From: Macrophomina tecta
Lineage: Eukaryota > Ascomycota > Dothideomycetes > Botryosphaeriales > Botryosphaeriaceae
NCBI GenBank assembly: GCA_024180945.1
Contig: JAKSGN010000001.1
Coordinates: 310,001 to 374,000 of the forward strand
DNA: 64,000 nt
Reading direction: 5' to 3'
Numbering within the stretch: position 1 is the stretch's first letter; each line of letters begins with the position of its first letter. Below are positions 50,460-61,251 of this stretch, piece after piece. The notes beneath the pieces are model-generated. The model had not been told where the DNA came from, did not search any database, and saw only the letters and a program-made list of their open reading frames with translations. The position numbers and the translations under genes were made by a program.

Positions 50460-50998
50460 ACGTACTTCACAAGCGAGCGGGTCACACAAGCGAGTGGGTC
50501 ACCCCAACACCAAAACTCCTGATCAAACCACTTTAAATATAAATTTCTTAACAACGCCAAAAGCAATCAATTAGAGTCTTTAGAACTCTCGCCTTCTACT
50601 TCTGCTAATCGCGCTAGACATGTCTCGATGCGATGACCTGGCTCTCTGCAGTATCCACACCGTCGCTGGCGCGGCGCGTCGCCATCGCGTCGCGACCGCG
50701 ACCGAGATGTTTCTTGCTGAATTTGCCCATTAACATCAGCCTGATCAATTAATTGCGATCCTTCGTCCTTCGTGACGGTTCCTCGTTTCTGAATCTGTCG
50801 TTTTTGGCGTCTTTTTCGCTTCGTTGCGGCTTCGTTTGCCTTTCGAAGCGTCGCGACCTCTGCCTTGAGAAGTTCGTTCTGCGTCGCAATCCGAAGCGCC
50901 CCTTTCAGGATCTGATTAACCGCGTCTGTGATTGGTGTCGGGCTTGAACCTTGATGCTGATCAATCTTATGCTTAATAAGATCCGTTTGAGATACAAA
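50460..50998 (-). mobile_element. Fot1/pogo-like transposon DT10, 3' fragment
   Basis: The end ACGTACTTCACAAGCG follows TA (50458-50459) and carries two units, CACAAGCGAGCGGGTCA and a variant ending GAGTGGGTCA. The inside is cut at about 50998 where LINE2 begins. The other end is not found beyond LINE2. It is DT1/DT9-related by unit and by protein. Confidence 0.85.
50567..50998 (-). pseudogene. Fot1/pogo-like transposase C-terminal fragment, DT10
   Basis: The minus strand from 50998 reads VSQTDLIKHKIDQHQGSSPT, a coiled-coil KGALRIATQNELLKAEVATL, a basic TKRKRRQKRQIQKRG stretch and a zinc knuckle RCGYCREPGHRIETC, stopping at TGA 50567-50569. This corresponds to the last ~140 residues of DT1/DT9-type transposases. 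The DDE core is absent. Confidence 0.85.
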
Positions 50999-51075
50999 AT
51001 GTTACGGCGCAGCCTGCACAGGGTGGAGTCTGAAGAAAGAACGCTCAGAACTCACCCTCACAGAAAGGAAACTTG

Positions 51076-51100
51076 GGGGTCACGTGAATCACGTGACCCC
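51076..51100. promoter_or_regulatory. CACGTG palindrome in the LINE2 5' region
   Basis: GGGGTCACGTG, AAT, then CACGTGACCCC form an inverted repeat with 11-bp arms and two E-box-type CACGTG cores. It lies ~115 bp upstream of ORF1 and could bind a bHLH factor. Position suggests a promoter element; the role is inferred. Confidence 0.45.
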
Positions 51101-51215
51101 AAGCATTGATCTGCCGGAGCAGGCGCAGCAGACCCACTCCACTCAATCAGAGCAAACTTTTTGACCCATCACTCGTTTAGCAAGCAGGGTACTTTAAAAC
51201 AATCACTCGTAAAAA

Positions 51216-52514
51216 ATGCCGGCCGACGAGGACGATGGGGGCGGGTACACCACCGTTGGCGCGTCGCGACGCGCTACGCGTCGCCAGGCCCAACAACCCG
51301 ACTATCGCGCCCTCCACACCGGTAAACCAACGCGGCAGCGTAGAAGTCACGCAGAGACAATACCCGAACTGCCAACCGAATCGAGCGAAGCGACCCTAGA
51401 CGACGTGATTGGCCTACTCAACCTCATTGTCGCGCAGAATGACCAGCTTACCGAGCGGAACGAAGCGCTTACGGAGCAGGTGGCCAGGAACGAAGACGAG
51501 ATCAGGCGCCTGCGCAGCGTACTCGAGACGTCCGAGGAAACGCAGGCTAAGATGGAGGAGCGCATGGCGAAGATGGAGAAGCAGATTGCCGCGCTCGTGG
51601 AGTCGACGCGCAGGAATCTGAGCTCACAGTCCCAGATCAACGCCACGTACGCGAACGTGCTCCGAGGGGGACCGCCGACACCTGCGAACAGCAGTCCGTC
51701 GTCCACCGCCGCTGTCCCAGTACGCGCGAACCAAGCGACCGTCTCCACGACTCGAATGATGCCGCCCGTGATCGAGCTCGATCTCACGAATGCCAACGTC
51801 GAAACCGCAAGCCCCGGGGATATCCGCGCACGGCTGCAGACGGCGCTGGAGAGTCAGGAAGCCACAAAAGAAGTCAAGTGCTGCGGAATAACAAGAAACC
51901 CGAGCGATGCGGCCAAGGTGCGCGCTTTCTTTAGGACGGAAGAGGACGAAGAGCTCGTTAGGTCGAACCTCGGATGGCTGGAGACGGCCTTCCGGGGGGC
52001 GAGGATCCGGGGTCGCCAGTGGCACCCAGTCAAGGTAGACAATGTAAACAAGTTGGCTATTCTAAACGATGACCGCACCACGGTGCGCGCCGATGCGGGC
52101 CAGAAAATCGGCACGGAAAACGACGTCGAAGTAACGCAGGTCCGTTGGTTAAGCAAGCCGAGCAGCCGTCTCTACGGGTCGGCGGTAATTTACCTTGCCA
52201 AGAAGAGCGAGGCCGACGCACTTCTCGCTAGGAGAGTGATCGATGTAGGCGGAGAGGCGGCGTATACTAACGTGTTTGAGCACCGCCCGCGGCCAAGGCG
52301 CTGCTTCAAGTGCCAGAGCTACGACCACCTGCAGTTCCGCTGCCGGGGAGAGGAAAGATGCGTGAAATGCGCGGGCATTGGCCATAGAGAGGACGGCTGC
52401 TCGTCGACGACGGTAAAGTGCGCCGCTTGCGGTGGTCCGCACAGAGCAGACGATAGAGGCTGCCCAGAGTATGACAAGCTCTTGCGCGAAATGCTACGCC
52501 AGCGGAATGAGTAG
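51216..52514 (+). CDS. LINE2 ORF1: gag-like RNA-binding protein
   Basis: A 432-residue protein starting at the ATG at 51216 (MPADEDDGGGYTTV). A Ser/Arg-rich start is followed by a coiled coil (LTERNEALTEQVARNEDEIR..., LETSEETQAKMEERMAKMEK). A middle domain (EVKCCGITRNPSDAAKVRAF...) precedes three C-terminal zinc knuckles: CFKCQSYDHLQFRC, CVKCAGIGHREDGC and CAACGGPHRADDRGC. It is expected to bind the LINE transcript in a ribonucleoprotein. Its stop overlaps the ORF2 start as ATGAGTAG (52507-52514). Intact. Confidence 0.9.
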   Translation: MPADEDDGGGYTTVGASRRATRRQAQQPDYRALHTGKPTRQRRSHAETIPELPTESSEATLDDVIGLLNLIVAQNDQLTERNEALTEQVARNEDEIRRLRSVLETSEETQAKMEERMAKMEKQIAALVESTRRNLSSQSQINATYANVLRGGPPTPANSSPSSTAAVPVRANQATVSTTRMMPPVIELDLTNANVETASPGDIRARLQTALESQEATKEVKCCGITRNPSDAAKVRAFFRTEEDEELVRSNLGWLETAFRGARIRGRQWHPVKVDNVNKLAILNDDRTTVRADAGQKIGTENDVEVTQVRWLSKPSSRLYGSAVIYLAKKSEADALLARRVIDVGGEAAYTNVFEHRPRPRRCFKCQSYDHLQFRCRGEERCVKCAGIGHREDGCSSTTVKCAACGGPHRADDRGCPEYDKLLREMLRQRNE

Positions 52515-55500
52515 ACCGTTAAAAGTAATTCACGCGAACTTAGGAAAGAGCGGGACAGCGCAGTACAGCCTACTAAACGACGAAGACCTGAGCGACTTTA
52601 GTGTTATTTTCATCTCAGAACCAAACTGTTTTCGCGAGTCTGGCGGCGAGACCGTGGCAGCACCCATTACCCTTCCATATTAGAAGCAACTGCTACCCAC
52701 GATATCGCGGCATAGTCGCTATCCCGTCCGTTCAATGTTGTGGATCCGTAAAGACACGCAAGCCAGGCAGATCGCAGTACCCTCTGCCGACATCACAGCC
52801 GCAGTCGTTACGCTGCGGGACCGGATCGTGTTCGTAGCAGCCGTGTACGTCGCCAAAAAGGAGAACGTGGACGATCCGGAACTCACCAGCGCGCTTGAGC
52901 ACCTGAGAACGGCAATCACACAGATAGGAGGCCAAACTAACGGGGTTCTGGAGCTCCTCATCTGCGGTGACTTTAACAGACACGATCAATTATGGGGAGG
53001 CGATCTAGTATACAGCTCGCCGCGCAACGGAGAAGGCGCGCCGATAATCGACTTTATGGAGGACTTTCACCTACAGAGCCTGCTGCCTAGAGGCACGGTC
53101 ACGTATGAATCAGCCGGCCAGAGCTCTACAATCGATCTTATCCTGGCGTCGCCCCGACTAGCGGAAGAGATGAGCGATTGTGGTCCTTCCAGTACGGCAT
53201 ACGGACATGATCATCTAGCCATCGAAGCCCATTTTGAGACTGACGTGCCTTATCAAGAACTAGAGGCGCGATACACGTTCCGTAGCGTCAACTGGGAGGC
53301 CGTTAGAAGTGATGTGAGAAAGAAGCTCACTGAGCAGCCACCTCCCGAAGCCCAAGACATTGAAAGCTTCACCAACTGCCTCTCGGAAACGGTATCGGCA
53401 GCAATCCAGCGCTGCACCCCCAAAGCAAGACCGTCACCATACGTGAAGAGGTGGTGGACAGCGGACCTTAGTCAACTACGGAGGTCGTTTACCTACTTTA
53501 GAAACCAAGCGAGGGGACGGCGAAGGTGGGGAGTGCCAGATATCTGGTTAGAATCACAGGCAAGAGAAGCGGCGAAGAGACTCCATGACACCATGAGACG
53601 CCAAAGGCGCAGATGCTGGAAGGACTTTCTCGCAGAGCCGACTAACATTTGGAAAGCGGCCAAGTATCTCAACGAGCGAGGAAGCAGCGGCTTCGCTCAT
53701 ATTGCACGCCTTCAGCACCAGGATGGCTACGCGGAGTCCTGCGAGGAGATCTCGGAGACACTAATTAGGAACTTCTTCCCGGAACTCCCAGAAGTGCAGA
53801 GTACTCTGATCGAGGCGGCTCAGAGCTTTGGTGAGCCGATCGAACACGCACCGCTAACCGTAGAGGAAGTAAAAGAAGCCATTTTCCGGGCCAGTCCATT
53901 CAAAGCACCTGGATCAGACGGAATTCCCGCAATTGTGTGGCGCGAGCTTTGGCCAGTGGTGGGCAAGTATATCTATCAGCTGTTCAACGAATCGTTACTT
54001 CAGGGCCGCTTACCTAGCCGTTGGAGAATTGCGAGAATCATTCCGCTGCGCAAGACAGGAAAGTCAGCGGAGATACCGCAAGGATACAGGCCAATCTCGC
54101 TGTTGTCGACGCTGGGGAAAGCGCTGGAGTCAGTGGTGGCAGAGAGGATCTCTGCTCTGGCGGAGGAACACTCTCTACTACCTAAGAACCACTTTGGCGG
54201 TAGGAAGCAACGATCCACAGTGCAGGCACTAACCATCCTGCAGCAACGCATCTATGACGCGTGGCGCGAAGGCAAGGTTCTCTCGCTCCTGTCGTTCGAT
54301 GTCAAGGGAGCCTACAACGGCGTTGCCCGAGACGTGCTCCTCCAGCGGCTCCGACAAAGAAGGATTCCGGAAGTGCTAGTCAAATGGGTGGAAGCGTTCT
54401 GTTCTAACAGGAGTGCCTCTGTGGTGGTAAACGGCAAGACGTCCAAGGTCATGGACCTACCGCAGGCAGGACTCCCACAGGGCTCGCCTCTCTCGCCGAT
54501 ACTATTCCTATTCTTCAACGCCGACTTGGTGCAGTCCGTAACCAACAGGAACAAAGGAGCCATCGCGTTTATTGATGACTACAGCACCTGGGTGACCGGC
54601 CCTTCCGCAAGCGACAATGTTGCGAAGCTTCAAAGAACGGTGGTGGCTCGAGCCGAAGAGTGGGAAGCGACGAGCGGAGCGACGTTTGAAGCAGAGAAGA
54701 CGACGCTCGTCCACTTTACACGGAACGAGCAAAGACGGTCCGACCAGCCGATAGTGGTCAAGGGAAGAGAGGTGCACCCAAAGGCTGAAGCAAAGATTCT
54801 AGGCGTCGTCTTCGACCAGGGACTACGGTTTAAGGCTCACGCGGGGAGGATCGCCAAAAGGGGCGTCCAGGCAGCCCTAGCGCTGAAGCGACTTCAGGGC
54901 CTCCGGCCGAGCAGTGTGCGCCAGCTCTTCTCAGCCACCGTAGCCCCGGCGGTCGACTATGCGGCTCCAATATGGGCGCCAGCCATCACGGCACCACTGA
55001 TGAAATCACTTGAGGCAGTGCAGAGAATCGCGGGCAGAGCAATAACCGGAGCTTTCAGGACGGTGGCACTACCCATCCTCGAAGCCGAGGCAGCGATCCT
55101 ACCTATCGAGATCCGCCTCCACCAGCAACTGCTTCGATTTTGGGTCAACTGCCACACGCTGCCGCAGAAACACCCGTTCTGGAAGCTAAAGCGTGCAATC
55201 GACCCGGCCAACAAGAGGTTCGTGTCCCCGCTGCAGCGAATAATGCTGACGGCTAGAGAGATTGACGCTGAACGTCTCGAAACAATCCGCCCATTTGTAA
55301 GAATGCCGTGGGCCGACAGGCCCGTTGTTCAGATCGAGTCTCTAGAGGCAGCGAAGCTCCGAGCCAGCTCTCCGCCACGGTCAGAGGTGGCTATCTTCAC
55401 GGGTGGCGTACAAAGAAACGGAAAGCTCGGAACCGGCGTCTTTTGCGTGGATAGTAGGGGCACGACCATCGTCGCTCACTCATGTCCGGTCGGCAAGTCC

Positions 55501-56367
55501 AACTCAGTCGATGCCGTGTTCGCAGAACTCCAGGCGATTCACCAAGCAGTAGAACTAATACATGGCACGTGGTCGACCGCGATGGTGGCTGACTATCCCG
55601 ATGCAGCCAAGGTAAAACACGCTATCTACAGCGATAGCAAGACAACCCTCCGTCTCCTCCGTAAGCCTCGACAGATGCTACGTCAGGAAGTTGTTGGAAG
55701 CATTCTCCGCCTATTAGACCAGATCAGACGCAACAAGGGGCCGCCGGTCGAGTTCAGATGGGTGCCGGCGCACGAGGGGATTGCAGGCAACGAGAAGGCG
55801 CATAGCTTGGCACTACACGCCACGAAGAGCAACCAAGAGCCTCCTACAGGCAATCTGCTACGGCCGCTAGCACTGGCTCGGTGTAAGGAAATTGCCATGA
55901 GACAGTGGAGGGAAACGCTCGAAGCTTCTAAGGTCGGCGAGTCGATCCGCAAGCTCGATCGCGCGTTGGCGCACTTCCACACCAAGAAGCTCTATGACCA
56001 ACTGAACTATAGAGAAGCAGTGGCAATCACGCAGCTAAGGACGTCGAAAGCGAACCTGAACGAGCCGCTGTACAAAATCAAGCGAGTAGATTCACCCTCG
56101 TGCGGGTGCGGAGCAGAGAGGGAAACAGTTAAGCACTTCCTCCTAGAGTGTCCACGCTGGATGGACCGCCGGGCTCAACTACAGACCGACCTGGGTAGTA
56201 GATTCGGAGACCTTGCGTTCATGCTAGGCGGATGGTCGGGCACGAAAAGACCCGACGGTAGGTATGTGGATGGCCCACCGGAGAAGTGGCGAGCAGACAC
56301 GCGAGCAGTCAAAGCAACGGCGGCATTTGCTCTGGCCACGGGAAGACTAGTCGCAACTAGAGACTGA
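52507..56367 (+). pseudogene. LINE2 ORF2: endonuclease, RT, RNase H, one premature stop
   Basis: A 1286-codon frame from ATG 52507 (MSRPLKVIHANLGKSG). TAG at 52681-52683 interrupts the endonuclease where Trp is expected (LPY*KQLLPT), a TGG-to-TAG change of RIP type. Downstream are LLICGDFNRHDQLWGG and YGHDHLAIE (endonuclease), FKAPGSDGIPAIVW, GYRPISLLSTLGKALE, SFDVKGAYNGV, GLPQGSPLSPILF and active-site AFIDDY (RT, near 54570). In RNase H (55385-55830) the first catalytic Asp is Gly (IFTGGVQ) and the last is His (NEKAHSLAL). A Cys-rich tail CGCGAERETVKHFLLEC closes the protein. It is related to but distinct from LINE1. Confidence 0.9.
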
Positions 56368-56641
56368 GAGCTTAATCCTTCTTAAAGCAAATTTATCCCT
56401 TCTCCAACTAGCCGTCACGCCGCTACAGGGACTGACGGCACTCGGGAAGTGGTCTCGAGGGGATGGTATGAGGGGTGCATGGAGGATGGCTCTACGTTTA
56501 TATTTTCCTTTACTTATTCTGGTGTTTTGCTTAGCGTCATTTGTTTGTGCTTTTGTCCGTATATTTTCAGATTGCTAAACAGGAGGAGAAAGGGTTTCTT
56601 CGCATACAGCGTGCTGGGCTTTGAATGAACCGGGGTCCTAA

Positions 56642-56969
56642 TGTAGCTTAGCGTAGAATAGCGCTCGTTGTCCCTATGGTCTACTAAGGCCGACGGGGTG
56701 TATGAATCATCATCATCATCATCGACCCTGGATCACTCGGCTCACTGGATCACGGTGAGCCAGCCAGTGATCAACCGTGATCCGACCAAACACCCTGTGT
56801 ATATAGGCCACACTCGTTTACAGTAGATAGGACCCTCGTGGTCAACTTGCCAATTGATTCTCACCCTAAACTTGTGCACAAACCTCCCCTGCCTACTGCA
56901 CGGCCCCTAGAAAACCTGAGCCACCCGACGATACGCCCGACCTCCCCCAGAAAGAGTAACGGCGTAACA
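56642..56969 (-). repeat. LTR-X family LTR, copy 5
   Basis: On the minus strand it starts TGTTACGCCGTTACTC and ends G CTAAGCTACA, followed by leader CCCCGGTTCATTCAAAGCCC. It contains TATA-like TGTATATAGG (plus-strand reading near 56806) and (ATC)5. It is the inverted counterpart of 62749-63204. Just outside its 5' end lies a small palindrome GGATAAC-ATTTT-GTTATCC (56970-56988). Confidence 0.75.
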
Positions 56970-57164
56970 GGATAACATTTTGTTATCCTTATATCAATCA
57001 CTACGCCAATTGTGTTTTCGATCAATTCCTGAGATACTATATTGGTCCCGTAGTTTCCCTATGTGACTCAGTAGTTTATTTTCCCTTGGATCTATTGTTT
57101 CTTTGGTTGTGTTTGGAGTGTATATGATGGCGCATGGTCCTGCGAGCCTCAAAATGGGAACCTG

Positions 57165-57370
57165 TGTTATGGTCTGGAAGCCCAGTAATGGAGAAGCCTC
57201 GGAGGAATCCTCGGCGGCCACGTGACGTTCCTTTTCTTATGTATTTAAGGCGATCTTCTTCTTCTTTCTCTTCTTCTTCTTCTTTCCTTAAGTTCTAGCT
57301 TCTTGTACGTAGCGCAATAAACCTTTCAGCGATCATCCTGAGATTGAGCCTTGACACACGGGCATGAACA
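57165..57370 (+). repeat. Dispersed repeat, same family as 23515-23628
   Basis: TGTTATGGTCTGGAAGCCCA, GGCCACGTGACGTTCC, TATGTATTTAAG and a long CTT tract are shared with the inverted copy next to LINE1 ORF1. It may be a 5'-end fragment of a LINE1-like element or an LTR. No target duplication was found. Confidence 0.6.
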
Positions 57371-58945
57371 ATACTTTTGGTAGGAACCTCCGTAGTATGG
57401 CGAGCAATCTAAAAATAGAGAGAGTTGTAGATATGCGTCTAGAACGCTGTCTTATATCTTATAGTTAAGTTTCGCTCTAAGTTTTACTTTAAGATTCACG
57501 ATATAATATAATTTATAAACTTTTAAAAGGTTAAGTGTTTAAAAGTACGTTATTATCTTTATTAAACATTTGCAATGAGAATCTTTAGCTCGAATTTAGA
57601 ATTCATAAGTCATGTCTAGATTTTTAATGGTTAGGCTATTTTTATGGCTATATTTTAGGCTAGACGTATAAAGATTTATCCTCGATTAGTTGCTATCTCT
57701 AAGATGTTCCTGAGTCTATCTTACTTTTAGGAAATTTAAATAAAGGATAATTTAGAAGAGTACTATGACATTAACGAAGATTTAGTTAGACAAAAAAAAA
57801 GAAAAAGAAAAGAGAAAGCGTGGCGCCGCTCTTAGATTCTAAGCTGGTAGGTATTAATTGTATCTAAAAGAGTTTTATAACATAATGCGGGCTGAGACCT
57901 AGATAGAATAGGTAGTATATATTTCGTGACGAAGTATGCAGACTGCTCTATGGTACTGCGTTTAGTGTGCATCCTGTTTTATCCCCTATCCGCGGGCGGC
58001 TACCGATAGCACTGGAAAGTTAGGAACCTATAAACGAGGCCAAAGCGCCGCGAAATTATACTATACCCGGATAGTTCCATGAAAGTGTGTGTTTCCTTTA
58101 GAATAGAAGAGGATAAAGAGCTCGTCAAGTCGAACCTTAAATTGCAAAAACAGCATGGTGTTGGGATATAACTCAATCAATTCGCACTGAATAACAGTGC
58201 GGCGCCGTGCTTTTTTCGGTCCAACACATGGTTTTTGGGTCAAACAAATCAAGATAAATAAATATCAACGCTGAGCTAAACAGGAAATTTGAGTCAGTAG
58301 CAAACTGGGGATGGTAGAGAGGTGCATTTAAATTCTATGAGTTAAAATCCGTCGCGCGAGTGTTTCCGGAGCGGTGAAAATCCTAGAGATATTGTCAACC
58401 AAAATCCCCTGTTCTAGGCAACACTCCTTTTCTGATGTCAGACTTTCTTGCCTTACTACCTCAGGCATCTCCTTTATCTCGAATATTCTATCCTTTAGGC
58501 AACAACACTCCTTAGTGTCCAACCCCGCATCGGCACTCTTTCTCGGATCTTTGGTATCCTCGGTTATGTAGCTATCACTCACATATATAAGCAAGCCTAC
58601 CGGCCTTCCTCTTGGGAGACAGGCAGAAACACACAGGCAGAAATTCGATTCTCTCTTCTGACCTCACCGAGTTCGGGCCTGAGGCCCACCCAAATTCGAC
58701 AGATATAATAAGGTTTCTATCAATGACTCACATCTCACGGAAAGATTCGTCATAATAAATAAAATTTTTCGCTCTCCGCATGCGCCTAATATGCCTGACG
58801 TGCGGAAATAACATGGGTAAGCCCCAAAGGACTTGCGAACAAGACTCAGACATAAATACATACAGCCTAGCATCTGCTGTACGTCTGTACCAATTTCTTT
58901 ACATCAACCAATACGTATACTCTTTTTTATCTTCTCATCGCTGCC
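57371..58945. repeat. Degenerate AT-rich repeats with a LINE ORF1 relic
   Basis: 57400-57960 is AT-rich and RIP-like. 58065-58150 encodes KVCVSFRIEEDKELVKSNLK, matching KVRAFFRTEEDEELVRSNLG of LINE2 ORF1, a small decayed LINE fragment. 58590-58670 resembles the leader at 50330-50400. No intact gene is seen. Confidence 0.6.
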
Positions 58946-59455
58946 ATGCGCATTGTTCTTGCTACGGTGGCTTTCTTCGTTGCAGCAGGCGCTGCTGCGC
59001 CGGCACCTCAAACCCCTAGTCGGAATTCGGGTTTATCAACATCCAGCAACAATCCATCGGTCCTGAATTCCCCGAGCTCCAGTACCGATAATAACAGATG
59101 TTCTCTTCAGCTACAAATCCTTCTTTTGCTGGCCATACAATCGGATCCACAACTCTCATCGAACACGCAACTTCAAAATGAGATATCCTCGGACCCAGAC
59201 TCCGTCATCCAATCCGTCCTTCAGAGTAAAGGGTTCGGCATTAGCAGCAGCAGCAACAACAACGACAATCTTAACAATAACAATCTTAACAACAATCTTA
59301 ACAACAATCTGAACAACAATAATCTGAACGACAACAACCTGGACGACAACAATCTGAACGACAATAGTCTGAACAACAACAATCTGGACAACACCAATCT
59401 CCTCAATAATCTCATTACCCGTCTTTATGGCACCAATAACAATGGCCTGTCTTAA
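58946..59455 (+). CDS. Predicted small secreted protein with Asn/Leu repeats
   Basis: A 169-residue protein. The N-terminus MRIVLATVAFFVAAGAAAPA is a classical signal peptide with cleavage expected near residues 18-20. A Ser/Pro/Asn linker and a short helical region (CSLQLQILLLLAIQSDPQL) follow. The C-terminal ~60 residues are a tandem array of 4-5-residue units of the type LNNN(N) or LDDNN (about 59270-59405), then LLNNLITRLYG. The regular Leu spacing resembles pentapeptide-type or low-complexity repeats. It could be a cell-wall or effector-like protein. No family recognised. The antisense Leu-rich ORF over the repeats is a shadow. Confidence 0.6.
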   Translation: MRIVLATVAFFVAAGAAAPAPQTPSRNSGLSTSSNNPSVLNSPSSSTDNNRCSLQLQILLLLAIQSDPQLSSNTQLQNEISSDPDSVIQSVLQSKGFGISSSSNNNDNLNNNNLNNNLNNNLNNNNLNDNNLDDNNLNDNSLNNNNLDNTNLLNNLITRLYGTNNNGLS

Positions 59456-59945
59456 TAGAGCGATATTCAATCCGTAGCACGAAGTGTCTAAGCTAGACTG
59501 CTTTCTCTGCCATAGAGGATTTAGCAACACTCGCCGCTCAACTATCGCTTGCTTGCTTGCTTGCTTGCTTGCTTGTTTCTTTGCTTATTTATGTATTTCC
59601 ACAATTCGTACATTCGCTCTCTTACCCTTAACACTCAAGCGACCATGCGCTTCACACTCATTACAAGCCCGCACTGCCCCATTAAGTAATACTATGTGTT
59701 GGAATATTGGTTATCATGTGTTTGTAAGGATTTGTCGAAAGGCAAAAGTACGACGCCGCACTGTTACCAGTGCAAGCTACTAAACCTTATATTGTGACAG
59801 GATTACTAAATGTAGGCAGTCACATCGCGTGAGGATAACAGGTGCCTCCCGTGCCTTTCAAGTCTAGCCTCTTATTACCTAAAGGACTGTCACTACACAA
59901 TATAATGCTTCTTTCATGCTCTATATTTGGCTATCAACAGTTATA
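59456..59945. other. 3' flank with short repeats
   Basis: (CTTG)n microsatellite near 59548-59576. TGTTGGAATATTGG at 59697 is an LTR-start fragment. No gene. Confidence 0.5.
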
Positions 59946-60115
59946 CTGTGGTCGGAGGGTAAAATATTGTTATTCGGTGGGCCCAGTGACAAGGGGTCAA
60001 GTGACTTATGCGAGCAGAACCGTGACAGCTGGTTGGCTTAAATGGCCTCGCAAAGGCGACTTGACCCCCTTGTCACTGGGCCCACCGATAACAATATTTT
60101 ACTCTCCGACCACAG
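59946..60115. mobile_element. Foldback MITE with TA target duplication
   Basis: A 170-bp element flanked by TA (59944-59945, 60116-60117). It starts CTGTGGTCGGAG and ends CTCCGACCACAG. Arms of ~57 bp are inverted copies with one mismatch and two single-base indels, leaving a loop of ~55 bp. There is no coding capacity. The TA duplication fits Tc1/mariner/pogo-type mobilisation, but its ends differ from those of DT1-DT10. Confidence 0.9.
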
Positions 60116-60117
60116 TA

Positions 60118-61246
60118 CAATCAAGATGAATAGCGGTGTTCAACTTTATCGTACCGTCTAGCACTAACGTCAACTGTAAGCAGTGAGGCCAACAATTAAA
60201 TTAAACAAATATTTAGTAAATATTCGTCGGAACTTTAGATGAGGCCCCTCGGCCTCACATCAAGTGAGGTTAGAAAGAAGTCTAAATTTTCTACCTGTCT
60301 CTTCTAAGAGCGATGAAAGAGTGTCTTCCTCGGATACTCTCAACTCCAGATTTATCTGACTTGCGCGTAGTAGAGGCTTGAAAAGGAGGCTTGGAAAGGA
60401 GCTTGGCCATATGCAACTTTTTACTTTTTCAGAGAGGATGTACCATCTGAGTTTATAATGAAAGCTGTTCTATATTATTTGAGAAAGCGTTCGCGAAGCT
60501 TGGAGAGCGTCTAGACCGTTTAGGCTCAAGCTCTTCACGCGTTTACACTTGTAAAGACTAAGACTAGCGGTATGTTAAATAGTATTCTAGTGTTTTGGGC
60601 ATCAACGGATTAAACTATCCAGAAGTGGTCGGGGAAGAGTCTGGACTTCAGGTAGGTTCTCGGTCCTCGCTAGTATTAGCTTATTAAGTCACCGTGTGAG
60701 TATGGCATCTTTTCTCTACAAGCATGATCTTATCCCCGAGGAAGCCCTCCAACTACTGAAACGAAGCGGAGGATCTCCTATTAATAGCTTTATACTATTG
60801 AGTATCCCTTAGCTTAAAATCAATGTTTAGCTGACAAATAAAGGGCTTTTTTAGCGTGGGGTCAGTCCAGCACGTATCTTAACTTAAATATATTACGGAG
60901 GTTGCTACTACTGTGATAGAACTAGCGCTAAGAAACGTTTATACAGAGGTATATAGAATAGATAGAAAGTAGGCCGGACTCCGCCGCCTCAATTAGGCTT
61001 AAACGGGTCTAGCGAGCGTAGAAAAGCCGGCCGTATCCGCATAGCTGCTATCGGCGGCTGGGACGGTCTATGAATTCATCGCCATCATTATCTTCCTGAC
61101 CCATGTAAAGGATGCGCTATAACACCTAGGGCAAAAAAAAATAAGCTATCTAACGATATGCCTGTGCTCCCTAGAAAGAGTTTTGGCGTAATATAATATT
61201 TTTTAACTTCTGTTACGACCAGCACCCATGCACAATTAAGGTGGAC
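60118..61246. other. Gene-free, partly RIP-like DNA with a decayed LTR-X relic
   Basis: About 61020-61200 resembles minus-strand LTR-X copy 5 (GGGACGGTCTATGAATTCAT..., CCCTAGAAAGAGTTTTGGCG) but is heavily mutated. The rest shows nothing recognisable. Confidence 0.45.
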
Positions 61247-61251
61247 AAATG

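Larger units (their letters stand above)
51000..56640 (+). mobile_element. LINE2, Tad1-like non-LTR retrotransposon, nearly complete
   Basis: A 5' region (51000-51215) with a near-perfect 11-bp-arm palindrome (51076-51100, around CACGTG) leads into ORF1, ORF2 and a 3' region. It truncates DT10 at its 5' side. The 3' end is unclear, and LTR-X copy 5 begins at 56642. The only lesion to the coding capacity is one TAG in ORF2 plus altered RNase H residues. Confidence 0.85.

Noticed and set aside
59156..59530. Val/Ile- and Leu-rich ORFs on the minus strand
   Set aside because: They are antisense shadows of the Asn/Leu repeat region of the secreted-protein gene.
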